NCBI RefSeq assembly: GCF_016900045.1
Contig: NZ_JACSNP010000012.1
Span: 1-51,096, forward strand
DNA: 51,096 bases
Source: Fusobacterium mortiferum
GTDB taxonomy: Bacteria > Fusobacteriota > Fusobacteriia > Fusobacteriales > Fusobacteriaceae
Direction of reading: 5' to 3'
Shown: piece by piece, positions 36,342-46,063 of the stretch
Layout of the letters: each line of letters begins with the position of its first letter
How positions within the stretch are numbered: position 1 is the first letter of the stretch
Position numbers and translations under genes: made by a program
Notes under the pieces: model-generated
Database searches by the model: none
What the model was told of the DNA's origin: nothing
Seen by the model: only the letters and a program-made list of their open reading frames with translations

Positions 36342-37447
36342 TGGAAGTCTTAGTAACTGGAGCTAAGGGATTTATAGGGAAAAATCTTTTAGAAAGATTA
36401 TCTAGAGTAGAAAACTTAGTTATACATTCTTTCGATATAGAGAATAAGATAGATGATTTAGAAGAATATATTGATAGAATAGATTTTATTTTTCACTTAG
36501 CTGGAATAAATAGACCAGAGAATCCAGAAGAATTTTATAAAGGAAATAGAGATACAATAAAAGAACTTATAAACTTGATAGAAAAAAGAGAGCTAAAAAT
36601 TCCTATTTTAGTAACATCTTCTATTCAAGTAGATAGAGATAATGATTATGGTAGAAGTAAACTACAAGGTGAAATATTTTTAAGAGAGTATTCAGAAAGA
36701 AATAATGTACCGGTATATATTTATAGACTTCCAAATGTTTTTGGAAAATGGTGTAGACCTAATTATAATTCTGTAATAGCAACTTGGTGTCATAATATAG
36801 CTAACGATTTAGATATTCAAATTTCAGAAAGAAATATATCTTTAAATTTTGTTTATATTGATGATGTAGTAAATACTTTCACAGATCATATATTAGAAAA
36901 TAAAGAAGGAAAAGAATATTATGAAATACCAATATCATATACTAAAACTTTAGGAGAGATAGCTGATCTACTATATTCTTTTAAGGAAAATAGAAATAGC
37001 TTAATAATAGAAAAAGTAGGAAGAGGATTTGAGAGAGCATTATACAGTACATATCTTTCTTATTTGCCTAAGGATAAATTTTCTTATGAACTTGTGGAGC
37101 ATAAAGATAATAGAGGAGCTTTTGTAGAAATGCTTAAAACAAAAGATAATGGACAATTTTCTATTTCTACTTCAAAGCCAGGTATAACAAGAGGAAATCA
37201 TTATCATAATACTAAAAATGAGAAATTTTTAGTAATTAAAGGAGAAGCTGTAATAAGATTTAGACATATAACTAGTGATGAGGTAATAGAGTATTATGTT
37301 TCTGATAAAAAGTTAGAGGTAGTGGATATACCAGTTGGGTACACTCATAATATAACTAATATAGGAGATGATGAAATGGTATTAGTCATATGGGCAAATG
37401 AATTATTTGATAAAGAAAATCCAGATACATATTATTTAGAGGTGTAG
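36341..37447 (+). CDS. UDP-sugar C4-reductase with cupin domain (CapF/FnlB type)
   Basis: Second enzyme of UDP-L-FucNAc synthesis. The N-terminal ~240 residues form an SDR reductase (VTGAKGFIGKNLLERL, FHLAGINRPE, DYGRSKLQGE). The C-terminal ~120 residues form a cupin with metal ligands in GNHYHNTKNEKFLVIKGEA. This bipartite layout is unique to CapF-like enzymes, whose cupin domain performs C3 epimerisation before reduction. Start overlaps the previous stop by 1 nt. Confidence 0.94.
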   Translation: MEVLVTGAKGFIGKNLLERLSRVENLVIHSFDIENKIDDLEEYIDRIDFIFHLAGINRPENPEEFYKGNRDTIKELINLIEKRELKIPILVTSSIQVDRDNDYGRSKLQGEIFLREYSERNNVPVYIYRLPNVFGKWCRPNYNSVIATWCHNIANDLDIQISERNISLNFVYIDDVVNTFTDHILENKEGKEYYEIPISYTKTLGEIADLLYSFKENRNSLIIEKVGRGFERALYSTYLSYLPKDKFSYELVEHKDNRGAFVEMLKTKDNGQFSISTSKPGITRGNHYHNTKNEKFLVIKGEAVIRFRHITSDEVIEYYVSDKKLEVVDIPVGYTHNITNIGDDEMVLVIWANELFDKENPDTYYLEV

Positions 37448-37448
37448 A

Positions 37449-38573
37449 ATGAAAAGACTAAAAGTAATGACAGTGGTAGGAACTAGACCAGAAATAATTA
37501 GACTTTCTGCTGTAATAAATAAATTGGAAAGTTCGGAAGCGATTGAACATATCTTAGTTCATACAGGTCAAAATTATGATTATGAATTAAATGAAGTATT
37601 TTTTAATGATTTTAAATTAAAAAAACCAGACTATTTTTTAGAATCAGCTATGGGAAATGCTATAGAAACAATAGGAAATATTTTAATAAAAATTGATAAA
37701 GTGCTTGAAGAAGTTAAACCTGATGCTTTTTTAGTATTAGGAGATACAAATTCTTGCTTAGCAGCTATAGCAGCTAAAAGAAAGAAAATACCAATATTTC
37801 ATATGGAGGCTGGAAATAGATGTTTTGATCAAAGAGTACCAGAGGAGACTAATAGAAAGATAGTAGACCATATAGCAGATATTAATTTAACATATAGTGA
37901 TATAGCAAGAGAGTATCTTTTAAGAGAAGGAATATTACCAGATAGAGTGATAAAAACTGGAAGCCCTATGTTTGAAGTAATTAATTCAAGATTACAAGAT
38001 ATAGAAAAGTCAGATATTTTAGAAAGACTGGGATTAGAAGAAAATAAATATTTTGTAGTATCTTCACATAGAGAGGAAAATATTAGTTCAGAAAAAAATT
38101 TCTTAAGTTTAGTAGATTCTCTTAATGCTGTAGCAGAAAAATATAATATGCCAATAATAGTAAGTACTCATCCAAGAACTAGAAAGATGATTGAAGAAAA
38201 AAATATAAAATTTAATCCTTTGATTTCATTAATGAAGCCACTAGGATTTAATGATTATATAAAGTTACAAATAAAATCAAAAGCGGTATTAAGTGACAGT
38301 GGAACAATATCTGAAGAGTCGTCTATTTTAAAATTCAAAGCTTTAAATTTAAGAGAAGCTCATGAAAGACCTGAAGCTATGGAAGAAACTTCTGTAATGA
38401 TGGTTGGTTTAAAAAAGGAAAGAATATTACAAGGATTAAAAGTTTTAGAAACTCAAGAGAAAGCTACATTAAGATATGTTAATGACTATTCAATGCCAAA
38501 TGTATCAGATAAGGTATTGAGAATAATATTATCATATACAGATTACATAAATAGAGTAGTGTGGAGTAAATAA
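37449..38573 (+). CDS. UDP-N-acetyl sugar 2-epimerase, L-FucNAc forming (CapG/FnlC type)
   Basis: Third enzyme, producing UDP-L-FucNAc. The 374-aa WecB-like GT-B fold has VGTRPEIIRLSAVI, HTGQNYDYELNEVFF, EAGNRCFDQRVPEETNRK and DSGTISEESSIL. NRCFDQRVPEE is characteristic of the CapG/FnlC subgroup and separates it from the true WecB at 41008. One nucleotide separates it from the previous gene. Confidence 0.93.
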   Translation: MKRLKVMTVVGTRPEIIRLSAVINKLESSEAIEHILVHTGQNYDYELNEVFFNDFKLKKPDYFLESAMGNAIETIGNILIKIDKVLEEVKPDAFLVLGDTNSCLAAIAAKRKKIPIFHMEAGNRCFDQRVPEETNRKIVDHIADINLTYSDIAREYLLREGILPDRVIKTGSPMFEVINSRLQDIEKSDILERLGLEENKYFVVSSHREENISSEKNFLSLVDSLNAVAEKYNMPIIVSTHPRTRKMIEEKNIKFNPLISLMKPLGFNDYIKLQIKSKAVLSDSGTISEESSILKFKALNLREAHERPEAMEETSVMMVGLKKERILQGLKVLETQEKATLRYVNDYSMPNVSDKVLRIILSYTDYINRVVWSK

Positions 38574-38574
38574 A

Positions 38575-39612
38575 ATGAAGAAAATAGCTATTATTGTTCC
38601 TGCGAATTTATTTAGAGCCCCATACATAAATTATTATAAAAATATTTTTGAAAAAAAATATAAGGTAGACTTAATTTCTTGGAATAAAGAAGGAGTGAAA
38701 GAAGAAGGAATTCAATTTGATAAAGTTATTGGGAATAGAGTTGGAGTTTTAAAAAAAATATTTTATTATATAAAGTTTAAAAAATTTATTATAAATTATT
38801 TAAGAAGAGAAAGATATGATTATATAGTTGTTCATACTATTCAATTGGGAATTTTTTTAGAAAAGTTTCTTTTAAAAGAGTATAAAGAAAAATATATTTG
38901 TGATATAAGAGATTATACTAAAATGATAAAGCTAAGAAAAAGATTAGAAAAGCTATTAAAAAATTCTAAGTATAACTTTATATCATCTGAAGGATTTAAA
39001 AAATGGTTACCTCAAAACTATAAATATTATATTAGTCATAATTTAGATATGGATGTTTTTAAGTCTTTAGAAATTAAAAGTAAATTAGAAAAAAAAGAAA
39101 AATATATTATTTCGACAATAGGAACATTAAGAGATGAAAAAGTTTTATTACAACTTATAAAAAATTTAAAAAATAATAGCAAATATGAAATAAGATGCTA
39201 TGGGGATGGACTTTCAGAAAAAAGAGTAAATATTTTAAAAAAAAATAAAATTTATTTTCATGGAAAATATATAAAGGAAGAAGAGATAAATTTTTATCAA
39301 GAAAGTGATATAATCAATATTTTACTTTCAGATAATATTAATTCAAGAACATTGATGCCGAATAGATTTTATATATCGTTATTAACGGGAAAAATTATGT
39401 TAGCATATAGTGATACATTAGTAGGAGAAATAATAAAAAAATACTATTTAGGCGTAGTAATTGATAGAAAAACAAGAGATAATTATGCTGAAATAATAGA
39501 AGAATATATGAAAAGTTTTTTATATGAAAAGTTTTTAGAAAATAAAATAAAATATATTAAGAAAGTATGTTTGGAGCAGGAAACCTTTTTTAAACTTTTG
39601 TCTGAGCTATAA
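38575..39612 (+). CDS. Probable GT-B glycosyltransferase
   Basis: 345 aa, very lysine- and isoleucine-rich and clearly more AT-rich than the flanking sugar-nucleotide genes. A glycosyltransferase-4-like pattern can be seen: IIVPANLFRAPYINYYKNIF at the start, CDIRDYTKM in the middle, YIISTIGTLRDEKVLLQLI opening the donor domain, and CYGDGLSEKRV. Donor and acceptor cannot be told. Starts 1 nt after the L-FucNAc epimerase. A 203-nt gap follows. Confidence 0.75.
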   Translation: MKKIAIIVPANLFRAPYINYYKNIFEKKYKVDLISWNKEGVKEEGIQFDKVIGNRVGVLKKIFYYIKFKKFIINYLRRERYDYIVVHTIQLGIFLEKFLLKEYKEKYICDIRDYTKMIKLRKRLEKLLKNSKYNFISSEGFKKWLPQNYKYYISHNLDMDVFKSLEIKSKLEKKEKYIISTIGTLRDEKVLLQLIKNLKNNSKYEIRCYGDGLSEKRVNILKKNKIYFHGKYIKEEEINFYQESDIINILLSDNINSRTLMPNRFYISLLTGKIMLAYSDTLVGEIIKKYYLGVVIDRKTRDNYAEIIEEYMKSFLYEKFLENKIKYIKKVCLEQETFFKLLSEL

Positions 39613-39783
39613 AGATATTAAATATATAAATTATATAATAAATTAGTATAAAAGTTGAGAAAGGTAATAAAAGTTAAAGAATTAATTTAAAAAATAGATA
39701 TTTAATAAAATTATTATTTAATTAAATGAATATAAAAAATAAAAAAGGATTATGGGGTATTCCCTAAATAAAAAAGGAGAAGA

Positions 39784-39800
39784 GTATAATAAAATTATAC
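39784..39800 (+). other. Hairpin between ribosome site and start of a glycosyltransferase gene
   Basis: GTATAAT-AAA-ATTATAC is a perfect 7-bp inverted repeat lying between AGGAG (39775-39779) and the ATG at 39816. It could shorten the working distance or control access to the start. The rest of 39613-39774 is AT-rich and shows nothing else convincing. Confidence 0.4.
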
Positions 39801-39815
39801 CGAATTGAAATAGAT

Positions 39816-41006
39816 ATGAAAATATTATATATAACAACAAGTTTATTAAGAAATGAATCAGCATCAATAAGAAATATTTCGTTAATCAATGGCTTGATTG
39901 AAAATAATATCAAAGTTGATGTAATAACTTTAGAATATTTAAATAATTATGAGGATATGTATTTAAAGAATGTGTTAAACAAGAAAGTAAATATTCAGAA
40001 AATAAAAATACCATTTTTTAATAAAAATATTTCTAGGATAAAAAAATTGAGAGATAGTACTAAAAATAGTATAAAGAAAAAAATAATTATTTTTCTTAAG
40101 GAGTATTTAAAGAAGATTATTATTTTTCCAGATGTATATTTTGAGGCAATAAAAAATAGTAGACAAATAAAATTAGAAAATAGAAGTTATGATTATATAA
40201 TTTCATCATCAGATGCTAAGACTTCTCATTTTATAGCTCAAGAAATTATAAAAAATAATAAGAAAAAAGTACCATGGATTCAAATTTGGGGTGATCCTTG
40301 GAAAGAAGATATTGGTTTAAAAAATATAAATTATTTTCAAAAATACAGAATAAATAAGAATGAAAATAAATTATTAGAGAAAGCAGATAAAGTTTTTTAT
40401 ATTTCTGAATTAACAGCTAATAATATGAAAAATCAAAGAAAAGAAATAAAAAATAAAATTTATGTATTAAATAGAAGCTATTTACAAGAAATTGTTAGTG
40501 AAAATAAGATAAAAAAAGAATATATTTTTGTCTATACAGGGAGTATAAAAAATAGAAATATCCTTCCTTTAATAGAAAGTATAAAAAGATATAATGAAAA
40601 TTCAGAAATAAAAATACGAATAAAATTTTATGGGATTGAAGAAGAGATTAATTTAAAAGATAAATTTATAGAAATATATCCTCGAATATCTTTTAAAAAA
40701 GTTTTAGATGTTTATAAAGAAGCGGATGTTTTGGTATATATAGATAATTTATATAATGGGACACAGATTCCAGGAAAAATATATGATTATTTTGGAACAG
40801 ATAAAGTAATATTAGGATTATATGAAAATGATGTAAATAAAAAATTTTTAGAAAGATTTAATAGGATAGAGTTATATAAAAATCAAGAGGATAAAATAAA
40901 CTTAAATAATGTTATAGATAAAATAGGAACTCAAAAAGTATTGAAAGAGTTTTCGCCTAAAATATTAGCTGAACAGTTTTTAAAAAAACTAGGAGAAAAG
41001 AGTTAA
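39816..41006 (+). CDS. Probable glycosyltransferase (GT4-like)
   Basis: 396 aa. The N-terminus ILYITTSLLRNESASIRNISLINGLIENN is the opening of many family 4 transferases that trim a list of names. WIQIWGDPWKED, the donor-domain strand YIFVYTGSIKNRNILPLIESI and the C-terminal NGTQIPGKIYDYFGTDK, with glutamate-lacking sugar-binding loop, support the class. It is strongly AT-rich and Lys/Asn/Ile-rich like its neighbour, suggesting transfer of this part of the locus. Specificity is unknown. Confidence 0.8.
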   Translation: MKILYITTSLLRNESASIRNISLINGLIENNIKVDVITLEYLNNYEDMYLKNVLNKKVNIQKIKIPFFNKNISRIKKLRDSTKNSIKKKIIIFLKEYLKKIIIFPDVYFEAIKNSRQIKLENRSYDYIISSSDAKTSHFIAQEIIKNNKKKVPWIQIWGDPWKEDIGLKNINYFQKYRINKNENKLLEKADKVFYISELTANNMKNQRKEIKNKIYVLNRSYLQEIVSENKIKKEYIFVYTGSIKNRNILPLIESIKRYNENSEIKIRIKFYGIEEEINLKDKFIEIYPRISFKKVLDVYKEADVLVYIDNLYNGTQIPGKIYDYFGTDKVILGLYENDVNKKFLERFNRIELYKNQEDKINLNNVIDKIGTQKVLKEFSPKILAEQFLKKLGEKS

Positions 41007-41007
41007 A

Positions 41008-42102
41008 ATGAAAGTAGGAATAGTATTTGGAACAAGACCAGAAGCTATAAAAGTAGCTCCTGTATATCACGAATTAAAAGATAATGGTATTGATGTAAAA
41101 GCTGTTGTTACAGGACAACATAAAGAGATGCTTTATCAAGTGTTAGATTTATTTGAAATAAAACCAGATTATGATTTGGAGATAATGAAACAAGGACAAG
41201 GATTAGCTGAGATAACAGGAAGATTAATTCTAAAGTTGGATGAAATAATGAAAAAAGAAAAATTTGATTACGTATTGGTTCAAGGAGATACAACTTCTGT
41301 TTTAACAGGAGCACTATCAGCTTTCTATAATCAAATACCAGTAGGTCATATAGAAGCAGGATTAAGAACTGGAAATATTTATTCTCCATTTCCAGAAGAA
41401 GCTAATAGAAAATTAGTGGGAACAATCACGGATATTCATTTTGCACCAACAGATGTAAATGTAGATAATCTATTAAAAGAGGGATATTCAAAAGAAAAAA
41501 TATTAAAAGTAGGAAATACTGTAATAGATGCTTTATATTGGGTAAAGGAAAATAAACAAAAAGATTTAGAAGAGATTAAGAAAAAATATGGAATTGAAAA
41601 TAAAAAATATATTCTTTTAACTATGCATAGAAGAGAAAATTGGGGAAAACCAATGGAAGAAACCTTAAAAGCGGTTAGAGATTATTTAGAAAAGCATGAG
41701 GATTTATATTTAGTATTTCCTATGCATTTAAATCCATTGGTAAGAGAAGTAGCTCATAAAGTATTGGATAATTTTGAAAGAAAGATACTAATAGATCCAT
41801 TAGAATATTTAGAATTTATAGCTATAATGGATGGAGCCCATTATATAATGACAGACTCTGGAGGAGTACAAGAGGAAGCACCAAGTTTAGGTAAACCAAC
41901 ATTAGTATTAAGAGATACAACAGAAAGACCAGAAGCAATAGAAGCAGGAACAGCGAAATTAGTAGGAACAAAATATAAAGAGGTAATTAAATATATGGAA
42001 TTATTAGAAGGAGAACTATATCAACAAATGTCAAAAGCTAATAATCCATATGGAGATGGAAAAACATCTCAAAGAATAAGAGTATATTTACAAAGTATTT
42101 AA
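41008..42102 (+). CDS. wecB: UDP-GlcNAc 2-epimerase, non-hydrolysing
   Basis: Converts UDP-GlcNAc to UDP-ManNAc. The 364-aa protein has the full set: FGTRPEAIKVAPVYHEL, VTGQHKEMLYQVLDLF, VQGDTTSVLTGALSAFY, HIEAGLRTGNIYSPFPEE and DSGGVQEEAPSLGKPTLVLR. It is directly followed by the UDP-ManNAc dehydrogenase gene, so the product is meant for ManNAcA. The short TTAAAATG junction gives 1 nt spacing from the upstream gene. Confidence 0.95.
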   Translation: MKVGIVFGTRPEAIKVAPVYHELKDNGIDVKAVVTGQHKEMLYQVLDLFEIKPDYDLEIMKQGQGLAEITGRLILKLDEIMKKEKFDYVLVQGDTTSVLTGALSAFYNQIPVGHIEAGLRTGNIYSPFPEEANRKLVGTITDIHFAPTDVNVDNLLKEGYSKEKILKVGNTVIDALYWVKENKQKDLEEIKKKYGIENKKYILLTMHRRENWGKPMEETLKAVRDYLEKHEDLYLVFPMHLNPLVREVAHKVLDNFERKILIDPLEYLEFIAIMDGAHYIMTDSGGVQEEAPSLGKPTLVLRDTTERPEAIEAGTAKLVGTKYKEVIKYMELLEGELYQQMSKANNPYGDGKTSQRIRVYLQSI

Positions 42103-42122
42103 CATGAGGGAGAAAAAGAGGA

Positions 42123-43358
42123 ATGGAAGAATTATTAAAAAAAGCAAGAGATAAAGAATTAATAATTACAATACTTGGAATGGGATATATAGGATTACCC
42201 ACAGCTATAGCTTTTGCCAAGGCTGGTTTTTTAGTAAGAGGATTTGATGTAAATAAGAAAGTAATAGAAACTTTAAAAAGTGGAAAAATTCATATAGTTG
42301 AACCATCACTTCAAGAAGCTTTTGAAAAAGCGTTAAAGAGTAAAAAATTAATTCCAGTAGATAAATTAGAAAAATCAGATGTATTTATAATAGCAGTACC
42401 AACACCATTTAAAAAAGATCATGAAGATAAAATTGCAGATTTATCATATGTGGAGAGTGCTTCTAAATTAGTAGCAACAGTACTAGAAGAAAATAATTTA
42501 GTGATATTGGAATCAACAGTGCCACCAATGACAACAAAACTGATGACAGATATCTTAGAAAGAGAATCAGGAATATCAAGAGATAAATTTATGAGTGTAC
42601 ATTGTCCAGAGAGAGTGTTGCCAGGAAGAATACTTTATGAATTAGAACATAATGATAGAGTAATTGGAGCCGAGAGAAGAGAGGCAGGAGAATATACAAA
42701 AGTAATATATGATGCAATGGTAAAAAAGGGAACTTGTTATATAACAGATGATATAACAGCGGAGATGTGTAAATTAGTAGAAAATACGTTTAGAGATGTA
42801 AATATAGCTTTTGCAAATGAACTTTCAGTAATATGTGATAAATTAGGAATAGATGTATTTGAATTAATAAAATTAGCAAATAAGCATCCAAGAGTAAATA
42901 TATTAACACCAGGAGCAGGAGTAGGCGGACACTGCCTAGCAGTAGATCCATGGTTTATAGTAGAGAAGTTTCCAAAAGAAGCAAATGTAATAAGAGAAGC
43001 AAGATTAATTAACGATTATAAACCAAGATTTATAGCAAATAAAGTAGATGAAATATTAAAAGGAAATAAAGAATTAACAATAGGAGTTTTAGGATTAGCA
43101 TATAAGCCAGATATAGATGATTTAAGAGAATCTCCAGCAATGGAAATAGCAGAGATTCTAAGAGATAAAGGATATAAAGTAGTAGCTTGTGAGCCAAATG
43201 TTACTGAGAAGGAAGTAAATAGTTTTGAATTATATTCTTTAAATGAGGTGATAGAGAAATCTGATTATCTAGTATTAACTCAAGGGCATTGGGAATTTAG
43301 AGAAAAAAAAGAAGTACTAAAAACAAAAAAAATATATGATTGTTTAGGAATATTATAA
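42123..43358 (+). CDS. wecC: UDP-N-acetyl-D-mannosamine dehydrogenase
   Basis: Two-step NAD-dependent oxidation of UDP-ManNAc to UDP-ManNAcA, a uronic acid sugar. The 411-aa UDP-glucose/GDP-mannose dehydrogenase family enzyme has the Rossmann start ITILGMGYIGLPTAIAFAKA, the ESTVPPMTTKLM segment, the catalytic Cys block GAGVGGHCLAVDPWF, and the C-terminal VLGLAYKPDIDDLRESPA. It forms a pair with wecB. The carboxyl group made here is a possible target of the ATP-grasp enzyme further on. Confidence 0.95.
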   Translation: MEELLKKARDKELIITILGMGYIGLPTAIAFAKAGFLVRGFDVNKKVIETLKSGKIHIVEPSLQEAFEKALKSKKLIPVDKLEKSDVFIIAVPTPFKKDHEDKIADLSYVESASKLVATVLEENNLVILESTVPPMTTKLMTDILERESGISRDKFMSVHCPERVLPGRILYELEHNDRVIGAERREAGEYTKVIYDAMVKKGTCYITDDITAEMCKLVENTFRDVNIAFANELSVICDKLGIDVFELIKLANKHPRVNILTPGAGVGGHCLAVDPWFIVEKFPKEANVIREARLINDYKPRFIANKVDEILKGNKELTIGVLGLAYKPDIDDLRESPAMEIAEILRDKGYKVVACEPNVTEKEVNSFELYSLNEVIEKSDYLVLTQGHWEFREKKEVLKTKKIYDCLGIL

Positions 43359-43370
43359 AATAGGAGAAAA

Positions 43371-44630
43371 ATGGAAAAAAAAGCATATATTATAGTTACA
43401 AGTTCTGTTAATTATATAGGAGGGGCACAACTTTATACAATTAGAAGAACAAAATATTTAGAAGATAAAGGATATGATGTTTATATAATAACAGGAGATA
43501 AAAAAAATATATATTATGAAGAATTAAAAAAAAGTAAAATTTTAGAATATCCCTTTTTAAATTTATATGGTGGAGAGAATATTTTTTTGAGAAATTATAT
43601 AAAACAGTTGTATTGGGATTTGAAAAAAATAAAGGAGCAATATCAAAATACAACAGTTGAATGTAACAGTTATGAATTATGGTTTGAAAAACTTTTGAAA
43701 GAACTAAATATAGATTATAAAATATATCTTTTAGCTGAGAAACCATATTTTAATAGTATAAATATAGATTATTATTTAAAAAAATTAAAAAATAATGAAA
43801 TTATAGGTGTGAGTGATCAAACTTTAAGAATAAGTTTTGGGAAATATTGGAATATTCAAAAATATGATAATAATTATGTGAATATTTCATTTGATATAGA
43901 TGAAATAAAAAGTGATATAGAGAGAACCAAAAAATTTAGATTGGAAAAAAATAGAAAAATCATAAGAATAATTACAGTTTCAAGATTTGATAAAACTTAT
44001 ATAGAAGAGCTAATAATTTCTGTTATAAATATTTCTAATAAATATATAGAAAAACAATTTGAATTAATTTTAATTGGTGACTCTAAAAATAAAGAAATAA
44101 AAGAAAAGTTAATAAAAAAATATAGAGGAACTACAAATTTAAAAATAATTTTTCTAGGTTATATAAATCCACTGTTTCGAGAAATATACACAAATTCTAA
44201 TTTATTTGTAGGAATGGGAACTGCATTAATAAATGCTGTAAGTTTTGAGTGTATTTCGTTAGTAATTGATCCAAGAAGTAATAAAACATGTGGTTTTTTT
44301 GCAAAAGATGTATCTAACTTTGGATATTCAAAAAATGATTATGTATATGAGCTTGAGGATAAGATAGAAGAGTTTTTAAATTTTTCTTTGGAAGAGAAAG
44401 AAAATATAAAAAAAAATATGAAAAAGATATATGAAAAAGAATATAATTTTAGTGAAAATATGAAAAAATTAGATAACTTTATTTTTAGACCGGGTTACAA
44501 AGAAAATATAAAAATAAAAGTAGAAATAAAAGAATATATAAAGTTTTTACTAATTAAATTAAGATTATTTGATAGTATAAAAAAAATAAAGAATAAAATA
44601 AAACCAAGTAAGAAATTTATAAATATATAG
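43371..44630 (+). CDS. Probable glycosyltransferase
   Basis: 419 aa with the start YIIVTSSVNYIGGAQLYTIRR, which resembles family 4 transferases (GGxxxY/xL loop). A donor-like half begins near IIRIITVSRFDKTYIEELI and contains LILIGDSKNKEIKEKL. The last ~50 residues are basic and helical and may attach to the membrane. Very AT-rich. Substrate unknown. It precedes the flippase by 12 nt. Confidence 0.75.
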   Translation: MEKKAYIIVTSSVNYIGGAQLYTIRRTKYLEDKGYDVYIITGDKKNIYYEELKKSKILEYPFLNLYGGENIFLRNYIKQLYWDLKKIKEQYQNTTVECNSYELWFEKLLKELNIDYKIYLLAEKPYFNSINIDYYLKKLKNNEIIGVSDQTLRISFGKYWNIQKYDNNYVNISFDIDEIKSDIERTKKFRLEKNRKIIRIITVSRFDKTYIEELIISVINISNKYIEKQFELILIGDSKNKEIKEKLIKKYRGTTNLKIIFLGYINPLFREIYTNSNLFVGMGTALINAVSFECISLVIDPRSNKTCGFFAKDVSNFGYSKNDYVYELEDKIEEFLNFSLEEKENIKKNMKKIYEKEYNFSENMKKLDNFIFRPGYKENIKIKVEIKEYIKFLLIKLRLFDSIKKIKNKIKPSKKFINI

Positions 44631-44642
44631 TAAGGTTGATTT

Positions 44643-46058
44643 ATGAGAAATAATAAATTAAAATTATTTTTAGAAAACTTCATGTTTTATGGTGGAATTT
44701 CTATGCTTCAAAAAGCTCTTCCTTTTATAACATTACCCATAATAACTAGATTATTAATAGATCCAAGTGCTTATGGGATAGCTGATATGTTTAATTTGAT
44801 AATTTCATTTGGAAGTGCATTAGCAGTATTAGGAATATATGATGCTATTTTTAGAGAATTTTTTGAGGAGAAAAACAATAAAGCGTATCAAAAAAAAGTA
44901 ACTTCAACAGGAATGAATATAGTATTGATATCTGGATTGATAATTATGATATTGGTATTAGTTTTTAGAACCTTTATAGGGAAAAAAGTTCTAGGAGATG
45001 AAATATATTCTAATTTAGTTGTTTTATCAGGAGTTGGAATATACTTATCGGCCATAAGTAGCATTGTATCTGTTCCAACAAGATTGAGAAATCAAAGAAA
45101 AATATACTTAATAAGAGGACTTACTTTTCCAATAATAGGGTTTGGAATAACAATAATTTCAATAAAATTAGGATATACCTATGAAGCTTTAATATATGGA
45201 ACAATAGGAATGTCAATTATTTCAGTGATAAGTTTTTACTTTATTAATAAAAATGATTTTTCTTTAAAAATATTTGATAAAAAAGTAGCAAAAGAATTAT
45301 TAAAAATAGGATTACCTTTAGTTCCGACCTTTTTAATTTATTGGATATTTAATTCTATGGATAGAGTGATGATAAATAGGATATTAGGAACTTCAGAATT
45401 AGGGATATATACAGTAGGCTCAAAAGTAGCTTCTATAAGTCAATTAATATATTCGGCTTTTGCTGGTGGCTGGAGTTATTTCGCTTTTTCTACAATGAAG
45501 GATGAAAAGCAAGTAGAGACTAACTCAAAAATATTTGAGTATCTAGGAGTAATAAGTATTACTGTATATATATTAGCTCAACCTTTCATATCACCTGTTT
45601 TTAATTTATTTTTAAAAGGTGATTATACAAGAGGAAAAGAGGTTTTTTCTTTTTTATTTTTATCTCCATTAATACTTATGTTGTATCAGACAGTAGGAAA
45701 TCAAGTTATAGTAATGAAGAAAAGTTTTTTAACTACTCTAGCTTTATTATTTGGAGCGGTATTGAATATTATTTTGAATCTTCTGTTTATAGAAAGTTAT
45801 GGAATAAGAGGAGCTGCCTTTTCTACTCTAAATAGCTATATAGTTTCAGTTATTATAATGTGTTTAATATGTTATAAATATAAGTTATTTACAATATCAA
45901 GAAGATTTTTAATATTAAGTATATTGACGTTAATAGGAGTATATTCAGATTTTTTCTTTAAAGAATATATTGTATATAAGTTAATTTATGGGATTATTCT
46001 AATAATTATATTTATATTTTATCAAAAAGATTTAAAGTATTTATTAAAAAGTAGGTAA
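44643..46058 (+). CDS. wzx: Polysaccharide flippase (Wzx, MOP/PST family)
   Basis: Moves the undecaprenyl-linked repeat unit across the inner membrane. The 471-aa protein has about 12-14 helices. The N-terminal block FMFYGGISMLQKALPFITLPIITRLL and TRGKEVFSFLFLSPLILMLY are typical of the PST transporters. Its presence points to a Wzx/Wzy-type polymer rather than an ABC-exported one. No Wzy polymerase accompanies it inside the window. Confidence 0.9.
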   Translation: MRNNKLKLFLENFMFYGGISMLQKALPFITLPIITRLLIDPSAYGIADMFNLIISFGSALAVLGIYDAIFREFFEEKNNKAYQKKVTSTGMNIVLISGLIIMILVLVFRTFIGKKVLGDEIYSNLVVLSGVGIYLSAISSIVSVPTRLRNQRKIYLIRGLTFPIIGFGITIISIKLGYTYEALIYGTIGMSIISVISFYFINKNDFSLKIFDKKVAKELLKIGLPLVPTFLIYWIFNSMDRVMINRILGTSELGIYTVGSKVASISQLIYSAFAGGWSYFAFSTMKDEKQVETNSKIFEYLGVISITVYILAQPFISPVFNLFLKGDYTRGKEVFSFLFLSPLILMLYQTVGNQVIVMKKSFLTTLALLFGAVLNIILNLLFIESYGIRGAAFSTLNSYIVSVIIMCLICYKYKLFTISRRFLILSILTLIGVYSDFFFKEYIVYKLIYGIILIIIFIFYQKDLKYLLKSR

Positions 46059-46063
46059 AGAAG

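Noticed and set aside
39735-39765. GGGGTATTCCC hairpin in the 203-nt gap as terminator or riboswitch
   Set aside because: The stem is only three base pairs with no T-run directly after it, and no larger structure can be drawn.
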